A DNA stretch of 17,845 nt from assembly GCA_040380145.1 (NCBI GenBank), contig JBEIJQ010000062.1:1-17845 (forward strand), in the 5' to 3' direction. Positions 7,613 through 14,822 of this stretch are shown here, piece by piece. Source of the stretch: JBEIJQ01 sp040380145. Lineage in GTDB: Bacteria > Bacteroidota > Bacteroidia > Chitinophagales > Saprospiraceae. Numbering within the stretch: position 1 is the stretch's first letter; the number at the start of each line of letters is the position of its first letter. The notes beneath the pieces were generated by a model. It saw only the letters and a list, made by a program, of their open reading frames with translations. It was not told the DNA's origin and did no database searches. The position numbers were made by a program, and so were the translations under genes.

Positions 7613-8434
7613 TCATTTGGCAAATCCCATCACGGCGCTGTCAAAAATCCTGTCGCCCAAGAACAGACGCATCCAGACCATCGGCTTGGCCAATTTTCCT
7701 ACCCGATATCTGGTTTTGGGCTTTTTGCTGTTGACGATTTGGCTGACGGAATCGGCAATGACGGAGGGTGGAGATGCGGCACCGGGTTTTTCGTAAAAAT
7801 CTTGGCTCGCCTTTGCCACGGCCTTTGCCAATTGTTGATAGGGGCCATTTCCCGAATATTTCAGCAAGGGACCTTGGGACACGTCCCCAAACTCCGTTGC
7901 AATGATGCCCGGTTCCAATACCACCACATGGATATTGAACTGCTTGAGCTCCAATCGCAGACAATCGCTCCAGCCTTCCAATGCGTGTTTCGTGGCATGG
8001 TACCACGCACCCAACGGCGAATACATTTTGCCGCCCATGGAGGATGTGTTGATAATGGTGCCGGTGCCGGCCTTGCGCATGTGGGGAATGATTTTCTGTG
8101 TAAGGCTGGCCAAGCCGAACAAATTCACCTCGAACTGCTTGCGGGCCGCCGGGATGTCCACTTCCTCTACGGTTCCGAAAAGCCCGTAGCCTGCATTGTT
8201 CCACAAAACGTCTATACGGCCCTCGGCGGCGAGAATTTGATCCACTGCGGCCTGGATATCTTTTTCTTCGGCGATGTCCATTTTCAAGGGAACACCTCCC
8301 TCGGCCTCTATGTCCTGCATGTTTTCCAATCTGCGGGCCGCAGCATAGACTTTATGGCCCTGTGAGAGCAGTTGAAGGGCGGTTTCCTTGCCCATCCCCG
8401 AAGAAGCACCGGTGATCAAAACGATTTTTGGCAT
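7613..8434 (-). CDS. Short-chain dehydrogenase/reductase (classical SDR)
   Basis: A 273-residue NAD(P)-dependent oxidoreductase with every classical SDR motif. TGASSGMG lies at residues 8-15 (cofactor loop), and a basic RR follows the second strand (34-35), which suggests NADP preference. NNAG is at 79-82, and the catalytic triad is Ser132, Tyr145 and Lys149 (YHATK). A PG turn and T follow the catalytic strand (LEPGIIATEF). I used the ATG at 8434; the frame is open to 8599 but that stretch holds the nrdA terminator and the putative operator. Substrate is unknown. Being first in an apparent two-gene unit with an AraC regulator suggests an inducible, accessory role. Confidence 0.94.
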   Translation of the reverse strand: MPKIVLITGASSGMGKETALQLLSQGHKVYAAARRLENMQDIEAEGGVPLKMDIAEEKDIQAAVDQILAAEGRIDVLWNNAGYGLFGTVEEVDIPAARKQFEVNLFGLASLTQKIIPHMRKAGTGTIINTSSMGGKMYSPLGAWYHATKHALEGWSDCLRLELKQFNIHVVVLEPGIIATEFGDVSQGPLLKYSGNGPYQQLAKAVAKASQDFYEKPGAASPPSVIADSVSQIVNSKKPKTRYRVGKLAKPMVWMRLFLGDRIFDSAVMGFAK

Positions 8435-8493
8435 ACGCTGAATTTTTTTGGTGAAATAACGGGGCAAAGATTGTCCGAAACGAGGAGGGGTCT

Positions 8494-8523
8494 TTATACA
8501 AATCAACGGTTGTGTTATACAAA
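8494..8523 (-). promoter_or_regulatory. Tandem direct repeat, candidate AraC operator upstream of the SDR gene
   Basis: TTATACAAA occurs at 8494-8502 and again at 8515-8523, a start-to-start distance of exactly 21 bp (two helical turns). On the gene strand it reads TTTGTATAA twice, 60-89 bp upstream of the SDR start. AraC-family proteins typically bind two directly repeated half-sites about 21 bp apart, and an AraC gene follows the SDR gene. Assignment to that protein is inference. Confidence 0.55.
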
Positions 8524-8555
8524 CTCTCTGCACTTCGTTGTGGCGCATCAACCCC

Positions 8556-8589
8556 AAAAAAACACAGCCCGCTCCCTTACGGGGGCGGG
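8556..8589 (-). terminator. Intrinsic terminator of nrdA
   Basis: Read on the - strand: CCCGCCCCC (8589-8581), loop GTAA, GGGAGCGGG (8576-8568), then CTGTG and a run of seven T (8562-8556). The 9-bp stem has one G-T wobble. It begins ~69 nt past the nrdA stop and isolates nrdA from the SDR gene downstream. On the + strand there is no T-tract after the hairpin. Confidence 0.85.
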
Positions 8590-8657
8590 ACTGTCGCATT
8601 TGCGGTAATTATGATTGAAAAAACGTATGAAAACAACGGATAAGAGTGCTCACCGGA

Positions 8658-11102
8658 TCAGCTGCCGCACATGATGCATCCCTCGGGGTTGTCGAGGCTG
8701 CACGACAATTGTTCCTGTGCGGCGAGCGGCGCCTCGGGGGCCGGTTTGGCTTTGGCCTCGGGGGCCACGGGCATGGTGGCGGTCACCTTGGCCACCGGGG
8801 CCGTGGTGCGGGCCTGCACATATTTCTGCTGGTACTTGTCGGAGAGCGTGAATTTGATCGGGTCGGCCGCTGCTTTGGTGCGGAGGTAGTACATCCCCGT
8901 TTTCAGGCCGCGCTCCCAAGAGTAGAAGTGCATCGAGGTGAGCTTGGCGAAGGAGGCGTTTTCCACGAACAGGTTGAGGCTCTGCGATTGGCAGATGAAA
9001 GCCCCGCGGTCGGCCGACATATCGATGATCGTCTTTTGCTTGATCTCGTAGGCCGTTTTGTACAGGTCCTTCAATTCTTGGGGCAGCCCTTCGATGTTTT
9101 GCACCGAGCCGTTGGAAGCGATGAGGATTTCTTTCATCTCTTCGTCCCACATACCATAGGCGATGAGGTCTTTGAGCAGGTGCTTGTTCACCACGATGTA
9201 CTCGCCCGAGATCGTGCGGCGCGTGTAGATGTTCGAGGTGTACGGCTCGAAGCATTCGTTGTTGCCGAGGATCTGCGAGGTGGATGCCGTGGGCATGGGG
9301 GCCAGCAACAGGGAGTTGCGCACGCCGAAGCGGGCGATTTTTTCGCGCAGGCCGCTCCAGTCCCAGCGGTTGGAAGGGGTTTCGCCCCACATGTCGAACT
9401 GCAGGATGCCCTGGCTGACCGGCGAGCCGGGATACGATTCGTAATGGCCGTGCGCTTCGGCCTGGGCACAGGATTCGGTGAGCGCCGCGAAATAGATGGT
9501 CTCGAAAATGTCGCGGTTGAGCTTGCGGGCCTCCGCGCTTTCGAACGCAAAACGCATCTGGATAAGGGCATCCGCCAAGCCCTGTACGCCGATGCCGATG
9601 GGGCGGTGGCGCAGGTTGGAGTTGCGCGCTTCGGGGATGGGATAAAAGTTGATGTCGATCACCTTGTTAAGGTTGCGCGTCACCACGCGGGAGATCTCGT
9701 ACAGGCGTTGGAAGTCGTACTCGCCGGGACCGCTCACGAAGCGCGAAAGGTTGATCGAGGCCAGGTTGCACACGGCCACCTCGTCTTTGGATGTGTACTC
9801 CATGATCTCCGTGCACAGGTTCGAGGAGCGGATCGTTCCCAGGTTTTTCTGGTTGGACTTGCGATTGGCGTGGTCCTTGAACAGGATATAGGGCGTGCCC
9901 GTCTCGATCTGGGATTCGAGTACCTGCGTCCACAGATCCCGTGCCTTGACCACCCGGCGCGCCCTTTTTTCGCGCTCGTAGCGGTGATACAGCGCCTCGA
10001 ACTCTCCGCTGTGGGTCTCGAAAAGGCCCGGCGCCTCGTTGGGGCAGAACAGCGACCAGTCGCCGTCCTCTTTCACCCGCTGCATGAAAAGATCGGGGAT
10101 CCACATGGCGTAGAACAGGTCGCGGGCGCGGGCCTCTTCCTTGCCGTGGTTTTTCTTGAGCTCCAAGTAATCGAAGATATCGGCGTGCCACGGCTCGAGG
10201 TACACCGCGAAGGCGCCCTTGCGCTTGCCGCCGCCCTGGTCCACATAGCGGGCCGTGTCGTTGTACACGCGCAACATCGGCACGATGCCGTTGGAGGTGC
10301 CGCCGGTGCCCTTGATGTAACTGCCCGTGGCGCGCACGTTGTGGATGCTCAGTCCGATGCCGCCCGCCGATTGCGAAATTTGCGCACAACGGGAAAGCGT
10401 TTCGAAAATGCCCGGGATGCTGTCCTCCGTCACCGAAAGCAGGAAGCAGGACGACAGCTGCGGTTTGGGCGTGCCGGCGTTGAACAGCGTGGGCGTGGCG
10501 TGGATGAACCACTTTTCGGACATCAAATTGTAGGTTTCCGCCACCGCGTTCAAGTCTTCGCCGTGGATGCCCACGGCGGCGCGCATGAACAGGTGCTGCG
10601 GGCGCTCCACCACGCGGTTGTTCATCCGCAGGAGGTAGGATCGCTCGAGCGTTTTGAAGCCGAAATAATCGAAATCGTAGTCGCGGTCGTAGATGATGAC
10701 CGAATCGAGCATCTTGCGGTTTTTCCAGATGATCTCGAAGGTTTCCTCGCCGATGAGGCCCGCTTTTTCGCCCGTTTTGGGGTCGATGTACTCGTACAGG
10801 GCGCGCATCGTCTCGGAAAACGACTTGTTGGTGTCTTTGTGCAGATTGGACACGGCGATGCGGGCCGCCAACAGGGCGTAGTCCGGGTGCACCGTGGCCA
10901 TGGTCGCGGCCGTTTCTGCGGCCAGGTTGTCGAGCTCGGTGGTGGTGACCCCGTCGTACAGCCCTTGAATCACCTTTTTGGCTATTTCAATGGGCTCCAC
11001 ATAGCGCAGATCCAATCCGTAGCAGAGTTTTTTGATCCGGGCGGTGATCTTGTCGAAGCTCACGTCTTCGCGCTGCCCGTCGCGTTTGATAACTTGCATC
11101 AT
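8658..11102 (-). CDS. nrdA: Class I ribonucleoside-diphosphate reductase, large (alpha) subunit
   Basis: An 814-residue protein that makes deoxyribonucleotides together with a radical-bearing beta subunit (nrdB, not in the window). An N-terminal ATP-cone occupies about residues 1-90. Catalytic residues align with E. coli NrdA: the redox pair Cys219 and Cys445 (CNLASINL), thiyl-radical Cys430 flanked by Asn428 and Glu432 (NLCTEI), and the C-terminal swinging-tail Cys809 and Cys812 in CIMCGS. The tail is joined to the core by an Ala/Pro/Lys-rich linker of about 40 residues (roughly 757-796), which looks long. The ATP-cone implies dATP feedback inhibition. The start is ATG at 11102 (a second ATG follows at 11099). 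It is monocistronic on its strand, with a terminator at 8556-8589 and a DnaA-box palindrome upstream. Confidence 0.96.
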   Translation of the reverse strand: MMQVIKRDGQREDVSFDKITARIKKLCYGLDLRYVEPIEIAKKVIQGLYDGVTTTELDNLAAETAATMATVHPDYALLAARIAVSNLHKDTNKSFSETMRALYEYIDPKTGEKAGLIGEETFEIIWKNRKMLDSVIIYDRDYDFDYFGFKTLERSYLLRMNNRVVERPQHLFMRAAVGIHGEDLNAVAETYNLMSEKWFIHATPTLFNAGTPKPQLSSCFLLSVTEDSIPGIFETLSRCAQISQSAGGIGLSIHNVRATGSYIKGTGGTSNGIVPMLRVYNDTARYVDQGGGKRKGAFAVYLEPWHADIFDYLELKKNHGKEEARARDLFYAMWIPDLFMQRVKEDGDWSLFCPNEAPGLFETHSGEFEALYHRYEREKRARRVVKARDLWTQVLESQIETGTPYILFKDHANRKSNQKNLGTIRSSNLCTEIMEYTSKDEVAVCNLASINLSRFVSGPGEYDFQRLYEISRVVTRNLNKVIDINFYPIPEARNSNLRHRPIGIGVQGLADALIQMRFAFESAEARKLNRDIFETIYFAALTESCAQAEAHGHYESYPGSPVSQGILQFDMWGETPSNRWDWSGLREKIARFGVRNSLLLAPMPTASTSQILGNNECFEPYTSNIYTRRTISGEYIVVNKHLLKDLIAYGMWDEEMKEILIASNGSVQNIEGLPQELKDLYKTAYEIKQKTIIDMSADRGAFICQSQSLNLFVENASFAKLTSMHFYSWERGLKTGMYYLRTKAAADPIKFTLSDKYQQKYVQARTTAPVAKVTATMPVAPEAKAKPAPEAPLAAQEQLSCSLDNPEGCIMCGS

Positions 11103-11197
11103 GTCGTAAAAAGTCTTGAAAAAGGTGATTATGAAAAAAGTTTTTGTTTGTCGTACATCTCAAAAAGGTGTGCCGCCCTATCGAAAAAACAGCAGGA

Positions 11198-11229
11198 CAA
11201 AATAAACGGTTTGTTCCCCGCCGCACAAA
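11198..11229 (-). promoter_or_regulatory. Candidate Bacteroidetes-type promoter for nrdA
   Basis: On the - strand TTTG (11229-11226) is followed after 20 bases by TTATTTTG (11205-11198). The consensus for this phylum is TTTG, 19-21 bases, TAnnTTTG; only the second base of the -7 box differs. Transcription would begin near 11190, leaving a ~90-nt leader. The -33 element lies inside the T-tract that follows the DnaA-box palindrome. Confidence 0.4.
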
Positions 11230-11257
11230 AAAACTTATCCACAGAATGTGGATAAGT
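11227..11257 (-). terminator. Hairpin plus T-tract between the TIGR02757 gene and nrdA
   Basis: On the - strand ACTTATCCACA (11257-11247), loop TTC, TGTGGATAAGT (11243-11233) forms a perfect 11-bp stem, followed by T7 (11233-11227, first base shared with the stem). This fits an intrinsic terminator for the gene ending at 11384, 127 nt upstream. The stem is AT-rich, so it may be weak. The same bases form two DnaA boxes, so termination may not be its only role. Confidence 0.5.
11233..11257. promoter_or_regulatory. Two perfect, opposed DnaA boxes in a palindrome
   Basis: TTATCCACA at 11235-11243 (+) and its exact complement TGTGGATAA at 11247-11255 match the strongest DnaA box sequence (consensus TTATnCACA). 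They lie within a 25-bp palindrome with a 3-bp centre. A third, one-mismatch box, TGTGCATAT, is at 11324-11332. Between them is a very AT-rich stretch (11258-11313) holding TTTTTTTATAAAAAAA. The boxes sit ~130 bp upstream of nrdA. In E. coli the nrdAB promoter is controlled by DnaA, so replication-linked control of nrdA is a natural reading. A replication origin is an alternative. Confidence 0.6.
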
Positions 11258-11345
11258 CAGTTTAATTTTTTGTCAAAAAATTGTAAATCAAGTTTTTTTA
11301 TAAAAAAATATCCTTTCCGAAAATGTGCATATCTTGTATGAAAAT

Positions 11346-11358
11346 GTTGATAATCAAC
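11346..11358. repeat. 13-bp perfect palindrome upstream of the AT-rich block
   Basis: GTTGAT-A-ATCAAC is a perfect inverted repeat with a 1-bp centre, just 3' of the TIGR02757 gene on the - strand. It is the size of a small operator half-site pair. No T-tract follows on either strand, so it is not a terminator. Its role is unknown. Confidence 0.35.
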
Positions 11359-11383
11359 GATCGCGCATTTTTGCCCGCCGCGG

Positions 11384-12169
11384 TCACCAACCTTCGAACA
11401 CCCCGAGGCCGAACAGTGCGAAGTCGTACTTCACTGGATCTCCGGGATCCATCGCGCGGAGGCGGCCGTCCAGTTCGGCCACGGCCTTGGCATCGTTTTG
11501 CCGACGGCGCAGCAGGTCCAATTGGCGGGCCACGTTGCCGGAATGTAGGTCGAGGGGACACGACAGCTGGGAGGGGCGCAGCGTGGTCCACAGACCGAAA
11601 TCAACGCCCCGGCGGTCGTTGCGGACGAGCCAGCGCAGGAACATGTTGATCCGTTTGGCCGCGGAGCCTTTGAGGGGGTCGGACAGGTGTTTTTCGGTGC
11701 GCAACGGGTGTTCGGGCTCAAAAAAATGCTTCCGAAAAAAATGGATGGCCGTCTGGAGGGAGTCCGGTTCGGCATAGCGGGCAAAGACGGCCTCCGGTCC
11801 GCCGTGCGCGAGATAGATATGCCTCAGGCCTTTGACGAGGCACTGTATGTCTTCGCCCCGGAACGTCCGGTACACGAAGCCGTCGAAGCGGGCAAGCTGC
11901 CGATCATCGGCCTCCATCACGAAATCGTACGGGGAGTTGCCCATCCGTTCGACGATCCGATGGGCGGCCCGAACGATCAGCGGCCGGCTGCCCCAGGCGA
12001 TGGAAGCGGCAAAAAAAGCCGACACCTCGATGTCTTCCCGCTGCGAATAGCGATGCGGAACGCCGATGGGATCCTCCTCGACGAACGACGGACAATTGTA
12101 TTCCAGCACCTTCTCATCGAGAAAGGCTTTCAGTTCGTCGTCGGGCAATTGCACGGTCCGTTTGTCCAT
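11384..12169 (-). CDS. TIGR02757 (DUF2400) family protein
   Basis: A 261-residue protein matching the TIGR02757/DUF2400 family of uncharacterised proteins common in Bacteroidota. Typical features are an early YSQREDIEVSAFFAASIAWG segment (shown briefly: SAFFAASIAWGSR), a mid-protein FVYRTFRGEDI, the pair SQLSCPLDLHSG and VARQLDLL, and the C-terminal DPVKYDFALFGLG signature. There is no signal peptide or membrane helix, so it should be cytoplasmic. The function of the family is not established to my knowledge. I chose the ATG at 12169; an upstream ATG at 12193 would overlap the divergent promoter region of the DUF4286 gene. It is divergent from that gene and co-oriented with nrdA, separated by the hairpin at 11227-11257. 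Confidence 0.88.
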   Translation of the reverse strand: MDKRTVQLPDDELKAFLDEKVLEYNCPSFVEEDPIGVPHRYSQREDIEVSAFFAASIAWGSRPLIVRAAHRIVERMGNSPYDFVMEADDRQLARFDGFVYRTFRGEDIQCLVKGLRHIYLAHGGPEAVFARYAEPDSLQTAIHFFRKHFFEPEHPLRTEKHLSDPLKGSAAKRINMFLRWLVRNDRRGVDFGLWTTLRPSQLSCPLDLHSGNVARQLDLLRRRQNDAKAVAELDGRLRAMDPGDPVKYDFALFGLGVFEGW

Positions 12170-12227
12170 CGCCCCGCAAAGGTACGCCTGCACCGCCCAA
12201 AAGGCTCGGGTTTTGGCGCGGGCCGAT

Positions 12228-12235
12228 TATATTTG
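12228..12235 (+). promoter_or_regulatory. -7 box of the DUF4286-metF-murI operon
   Basis: TATATTTG is a perfect match to the Bacteroidetes -7 consensus TAnnTTTG and is followed by GC, as is common. No TTTG lies at the expected 19-21 bp upstream (TTTG at 12212-12215 is only 12 bp away). Transcription would start near 12241, about 20 nt before the ATG. Confidence 0.55.
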
Positions 12236-12258
12236 CGGACTGTTTTTAGCCAGTCCGC
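12235..12258 (+). repeat. Perfect inverted repeat at the presumed transcription start
   Basis: GCGGACTG (12235-12242), 8-base spacer TTTTTAGC, CAGTCCGC (12251-12258). The right arm ends 2 bp before the DUF4286 start codon and the left arm abuts the -7 box. Because the predicted start of transcription lies in the left arm, a DNA operator is more likely than an RNA hairpin. If transcription starts further upstream, a hairpin would sequester the start codon region. Confidence 0.5.
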
Positions 12259-12260
12259 TT

Positions 12261-12599
12261 ATGATCCAGTACAATGTGACCGTCAAGATCGACCGTCGGG
12301 TGCACGACGAGTGGATCCGTTGGATGCTCGAGCACCACATCCCGGAGGTGCTGGGCACCGGCCTTTTCACGGAAAACACCGTCAGCCGGATGCTCGAAGA
12401 GGACGACGAAGAGGGCATTACCTACGCTTTCCAATACTACCTGCGTTCCCTCGACGATTACCGGACCTACCTGCAAAGCCATGCCCCCGCCCTCCAAAAA
12501 GACCACCGTGAGCGCTACGAAGGGCAGTTCGTTGCCTTCCGAACGGTGATGGAAGTGGTGCAACTGACTCGGGTATCGTCCAGGGAACAGTGGAACTGA
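12261..12599 (+). CDS. DUF4286 family protein
   Basis: A 112-residue cytoplasmic protein of the DUF4286 family (PF14114), small and of unknown function, frequent in Bacteroidota. Family features seen are IQYNVTVKIDRRVHDEWIRWM at the N-terminus (in brief: YNVTVKID...W...WM), HIPEVLGTGLFT, EEGITYAFQYY and a final FVAFRTVMEV. The ferredoxin-like fold expected for such short proteins is consistent with alternating strands and helices. It is first in an operon, 16 bp before metF, with its own promoter box. Other in-frame starts upstream (from 12066) are antisense to the TIGR02757 gene and discarded. Confidence 0.9.
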   Translation: MIQYNVTVKIDRRVHDEWIRWMLEHHIPEVLGTGLFTENTVSRMLEEDDEEGITYAFQYYLRSLDDYRTYLQSHAPALQKDHRERYEGQFVAFRTVMEVVQLTRVSSREQWN

Positions 12600-12615
12600 A
12601 CCAGATCCGTTTTCT

Positions 12616-13572
12616 ATGAAGGTGACCGAATATTTCCGCCGTGCCGAGGGCAAAACCCTCATCTCCTTCGAGATTCTCCCTCCGTTGAAAGGGGGAGGCA
12701 TCCAATCCATCTTCGACACCCTGGATCCCCTGATGGAGTTCAAGCCTCCTTTCGTGGATGTCACCTACCACCGGGAAGAATACGTGTACAAAATCAGTCC
12801 CAGCGGCTATTACGAAAAAACCGCCATCCGCAAACGGCCGGGCACGGTGGGCATCTGTGCGGCCATCATGAACCGCTACGCGGTGGACGCGGTGCCGCAC
12901 CTGATCTGCGGCGGATTTTCCAGGGAGGAAACCGAAAACGCGCTGATAGACCTGCATTTTTTGGGGATCGACAATGTGCTGCTGCTCCGCGGCGACGCCC
13001 GGCGATTCGAGGAAAAGTTCGTGCCGGCCGAGGGCGGACACGCCTATGCGCTCGATCTCGTACTCCAAACGGCGGCGATGAACCGGGGGCAATACCTCGA
13101 TTCCAATGCCACCGACGCGGCAAAAACGGATTTCTGCATCGGCGTGGCCGGCTATCCCGAAAAACATTTCGAAGCGCCCAACCTCGACAGCGATATGCAC
13201 TTTCTGAAAAAGAAGATCGAGGCGGGGGCCAACTATATCGTGACCCAGATGTTTTTCGACAACCGGAAATTTTTCTCTTTCGTGGAAAAATGCCGCGCTT
13301 CCGGTATCGATGTGCCCATTGTGCCGGGCCTCAAACCGGTCACCAAACTGCACCAGCTCAATTCGCTGCCCCGGCATTTTTATGTGGACCTCCCGAAGGA
13401 ACTGGTGGACGCCATCGTGAAAGCCCCCAATCCGGAGGCGCGCCGAATGGCCGGCATCGAATGGTGCGTCCAACAGTCCAAAGAGCTCAAAGCGGCGGGC
13501 GTGCCCTGCCTGCATTACTATACGATGGGCGATGTGGACACGATCCACCGCATCGTTTCACAGGTGTACTGA
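12616..13572 (+). CDS. metF: Methylenetetrahydrofolate reductase
   Basis: A 318-residue FAD-dependent enzyme that reduces 5,10-methylene-THF to 5-methyl-THF, the methyl donor for methionine synthesis. Seen: SFEILPP with catalytic-type Glu19, FVDVTYH at 46-52, HLICGGFSREE, the central DNVLLLRGD (folate/FAD-binding strand), FCIGVAGYPEKH, YIVTQMFFD, and IVPGLKPV. All are in TIM-barrel order for MetF. Full length. The start ATG at 12616 is 16 bp after DUF4286, and murI follows after 10 bp. The match is to the bacterial single-domain form without the eukaryotic regulatory domain. Confidence 0.96.
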   Translation: MKVTEYFRRAEGKTLISFEILPPLKGGGIQSIFDTLDPLMEFKPPFVDVTYHREEYVYKISPSGYYEKTAIRKRPGTVGICAAIMNRYAVDAVPHLICGGFSREETENALIDLHFLGIDNVLLLRGDARRFEEKFVPAEGGHAYALDLVLQTAAMNRGQYLDSNATDAAKTDFCIGVAGYPEKHFEAPNLDSDMHFLKKKIEAGANYIVTQMFFDNRKFFSFVEKCRASGIDVPIVPGLKPVTKLHQLNSLPRHFYVDLPKELVDAIVKAPNPEARRMAGIEWCVQQSKELKAAGVPCLHYYTMGDVDTIHRIVSQVY

Positions 13573-13582
13573 ACCTCCGACC

Positions 13583-14380
13583 GTGCAACCCATCGGCGTA
13601 TTCGACTCCGGCATCGGCGGACTCACGGTGGCCCACGCCATCGTGGAGCGCCTGCCCTCCGAATCGCTGATCTACTACGGCGACACGGCACACCTGCCGT
13701 ACGGCGACAAATCGCCCGCCGCCATCCGGCAGTACTCGGTCGGGATCGTGCATTTTTTGCTGGAAAAAGGCTGCAAACTCATCGTCGTGGCCTGCAACAC
13801 GGCCTCCTCTGCGGCGTTCGATACCCTCAACGACTACTTCCGCGGCCGGGTACAGCTCATCACGGTCGTGGATCCGCTGGTGCGCGCCGTGGCGGCCCAA
13901 AACTATCGGAAGGTGGGCGTCATCGCCACTAAGGCCACCATCCAATCGGGGATTTACGAACAGCAGCTGCGGGCCTTGGACCCGGGCCTCGAAGTGGTTT
14001 CCCTGGCCACTCCGCTGCTGGTGCCCATGATCGAGGAGGGTTTCATCCACAACCGCATCAGCAACGATGTGATCGAGAGTTATCTGGGCAGACCGGAATT
14101 CGCCGACATCGAGGCCCTGCTGCTGGCCTGCACCCACTATCCACTGATCCGCCCGGAAATAGAGGCGTTTTTCGGGGGAAAAGTGGCGGTGTACGATTCC
14201 AAGGAGGTGACCGCACGGGCAGTCCACGAAGCGCTTTCGCGGCACGGCCTGCTGGCCACCGGCGCCCGCTCCGAGGCGCACCGGTTTTATGTGTCGGACC
14301 ACACGCCCTCTTTCGAAGACACCACCAAATTGTTCTACGGGGCCGAGGTGCACCTCGAGCACCTCAACATCTGGGCCTGA
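13583..14380 (+). CDS. murI: Glutamate racemase
   Basis: A 265-residue enzyme that makes D-glutamate for peptidoglycan. The two-cysteine mechanism is visible: VFDSGIGG with Asp8 and Ser9, YYGDTAHLPYG at 31-41, VACNTAS with Cys71, and LLACTHYPL with Cys183 and His185. The start is GTG at 13583, 10 bp after the metF stop, which puts the conserved IGVFDSGIGG at its normal distance from the N-terminus. The frame extends upstream to 13532 but overlaps metF. It is last in the operon, and the convergent cytochrome gene ends 10 bp downstream with no terminator visible between them. Confidence 0.96.
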   Translation: MQPIGVFDSGIGGLTVAHAIVERLPSESLIYYGDTAHLPYGDKSPAAIRQYSVGIVHFLLEKGCKLIVVACNTASSAAFDTLNDYFRGRVQLITVVDPLVRAVAAQNYRKVGVIATKATIQSGIYEQQLRALDPGLEVVSLATPLLVPMIEEGFIHNRISNDVIESYLGRPEFADIEALLLACTHYPLIRPEIEAFFGGKVAVYDSKEVTARAVHEALSRHGLLATGARSEAHRFYVSDHTPSFEDTTKLFYGAEVHLEHLNIWA

Positions 14381-14390
14381 ACGCCGTGTA

Positions 14391-14720
14391 CTACTGCTGT
14401 TGACGGAGCTGCAGGGTGTATTCCGCCACGGCCTTGATCTGGTCTTCCGACAAAACATCTCGGTACGAGGCCATCAGCCCCCGCCCGTTGGTGATGAGGG
14501 CCACTCGGTCTTCCAGTGATAGGGCGGACACCGACAGGTCCTTGGCGCCGCTCATGCCGAGTTTCCCGTTGGAGCCGTGGCAGGTGACGCAGTATTTGCG
14601 GAAAATGGCCGCCCCGTCCAGCGTTTCGGCATTGCCCCCGCCGTTGTCGGAAGTTCCGCCGCATGCGGCCAACAACAACGAAAGACCTAAGGGCACCAGC
14701 ATTTTTTTTGCAAAAAACAT
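14391..14720 (-). CDS. Lipoprotein mono-heme cytochrome c
   Basis: A 109-residue class I c-type cytochrome. The N-terminus is a lipoprotein signal with lipobox LLAAC (Cys about residue 20), followed by a Gly/Asn/Ser linker. The mature domain has one heme site CVTCH (about 44-48) and a likely Met axial ligand in the GRGLMASY segment (about 79-86). It would be membrane-anchored in the periplasm and pass electrons between respiratory partners, but no oxidase or dehydrogenase gene lies nearby. A second in-frame ATG at 14702 would shorten the signal by six residues and is equally possible. It is co-oriented with the small membrane protein upstream (102-bp gap) and converges on murI. Confidence 0.9.
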   Translation of the reverse strand: MFFAKKMLVPLGLSLLLAACGGTSDNGGGNAETLDGAAIFRKYCVTCHGSNGKLGMSGAKDLSVSALSLEDRVALITNGRGLMASYRDVLSEDQIKAVAEYTLQLRQQQ

Positions 14721-14822
14721 ACAGCAGAAAAGGAGTGTGTAAAAAGAGTACGGATGGCCGAGGGAGTTCCGTTCGGCAAAGACGGTGCGAAAAATCCACC
14801 CCCTCCGAACACCCGCAACGGA

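Noticed and set aside
8568..8589. Hairpin as a + strand terminator
   Set aside because: No T-tract follows it on the + strand and no + strand gene precedes it; the T-tract is on the - strand, after nrdA.
11119..11170. Repeated AAAAAGGTG in the nrdA leader (11119-11127 and 11162-11170)
   Set aside because: Two short A-rich copies 43 bp apart in an A-rich leader are easily due to chance.
8646..11255. 869-codon open frame on the + strand
   Set aside because: It is the exact antisense of nrdA, which has all catalytic residues. The predicted protein is His/Val/Arg-rich low-similarity sequence typical of shadows in GC-rich genes.
11233..11332. Firm call of a chromosomal origin (oriC)
   Set aside because: Only two perfect and one imperfect DnaA box are present, dnaA and dnaN are absent, and skew cannot be judged from one window. 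Kept only as an alternative within a finding.
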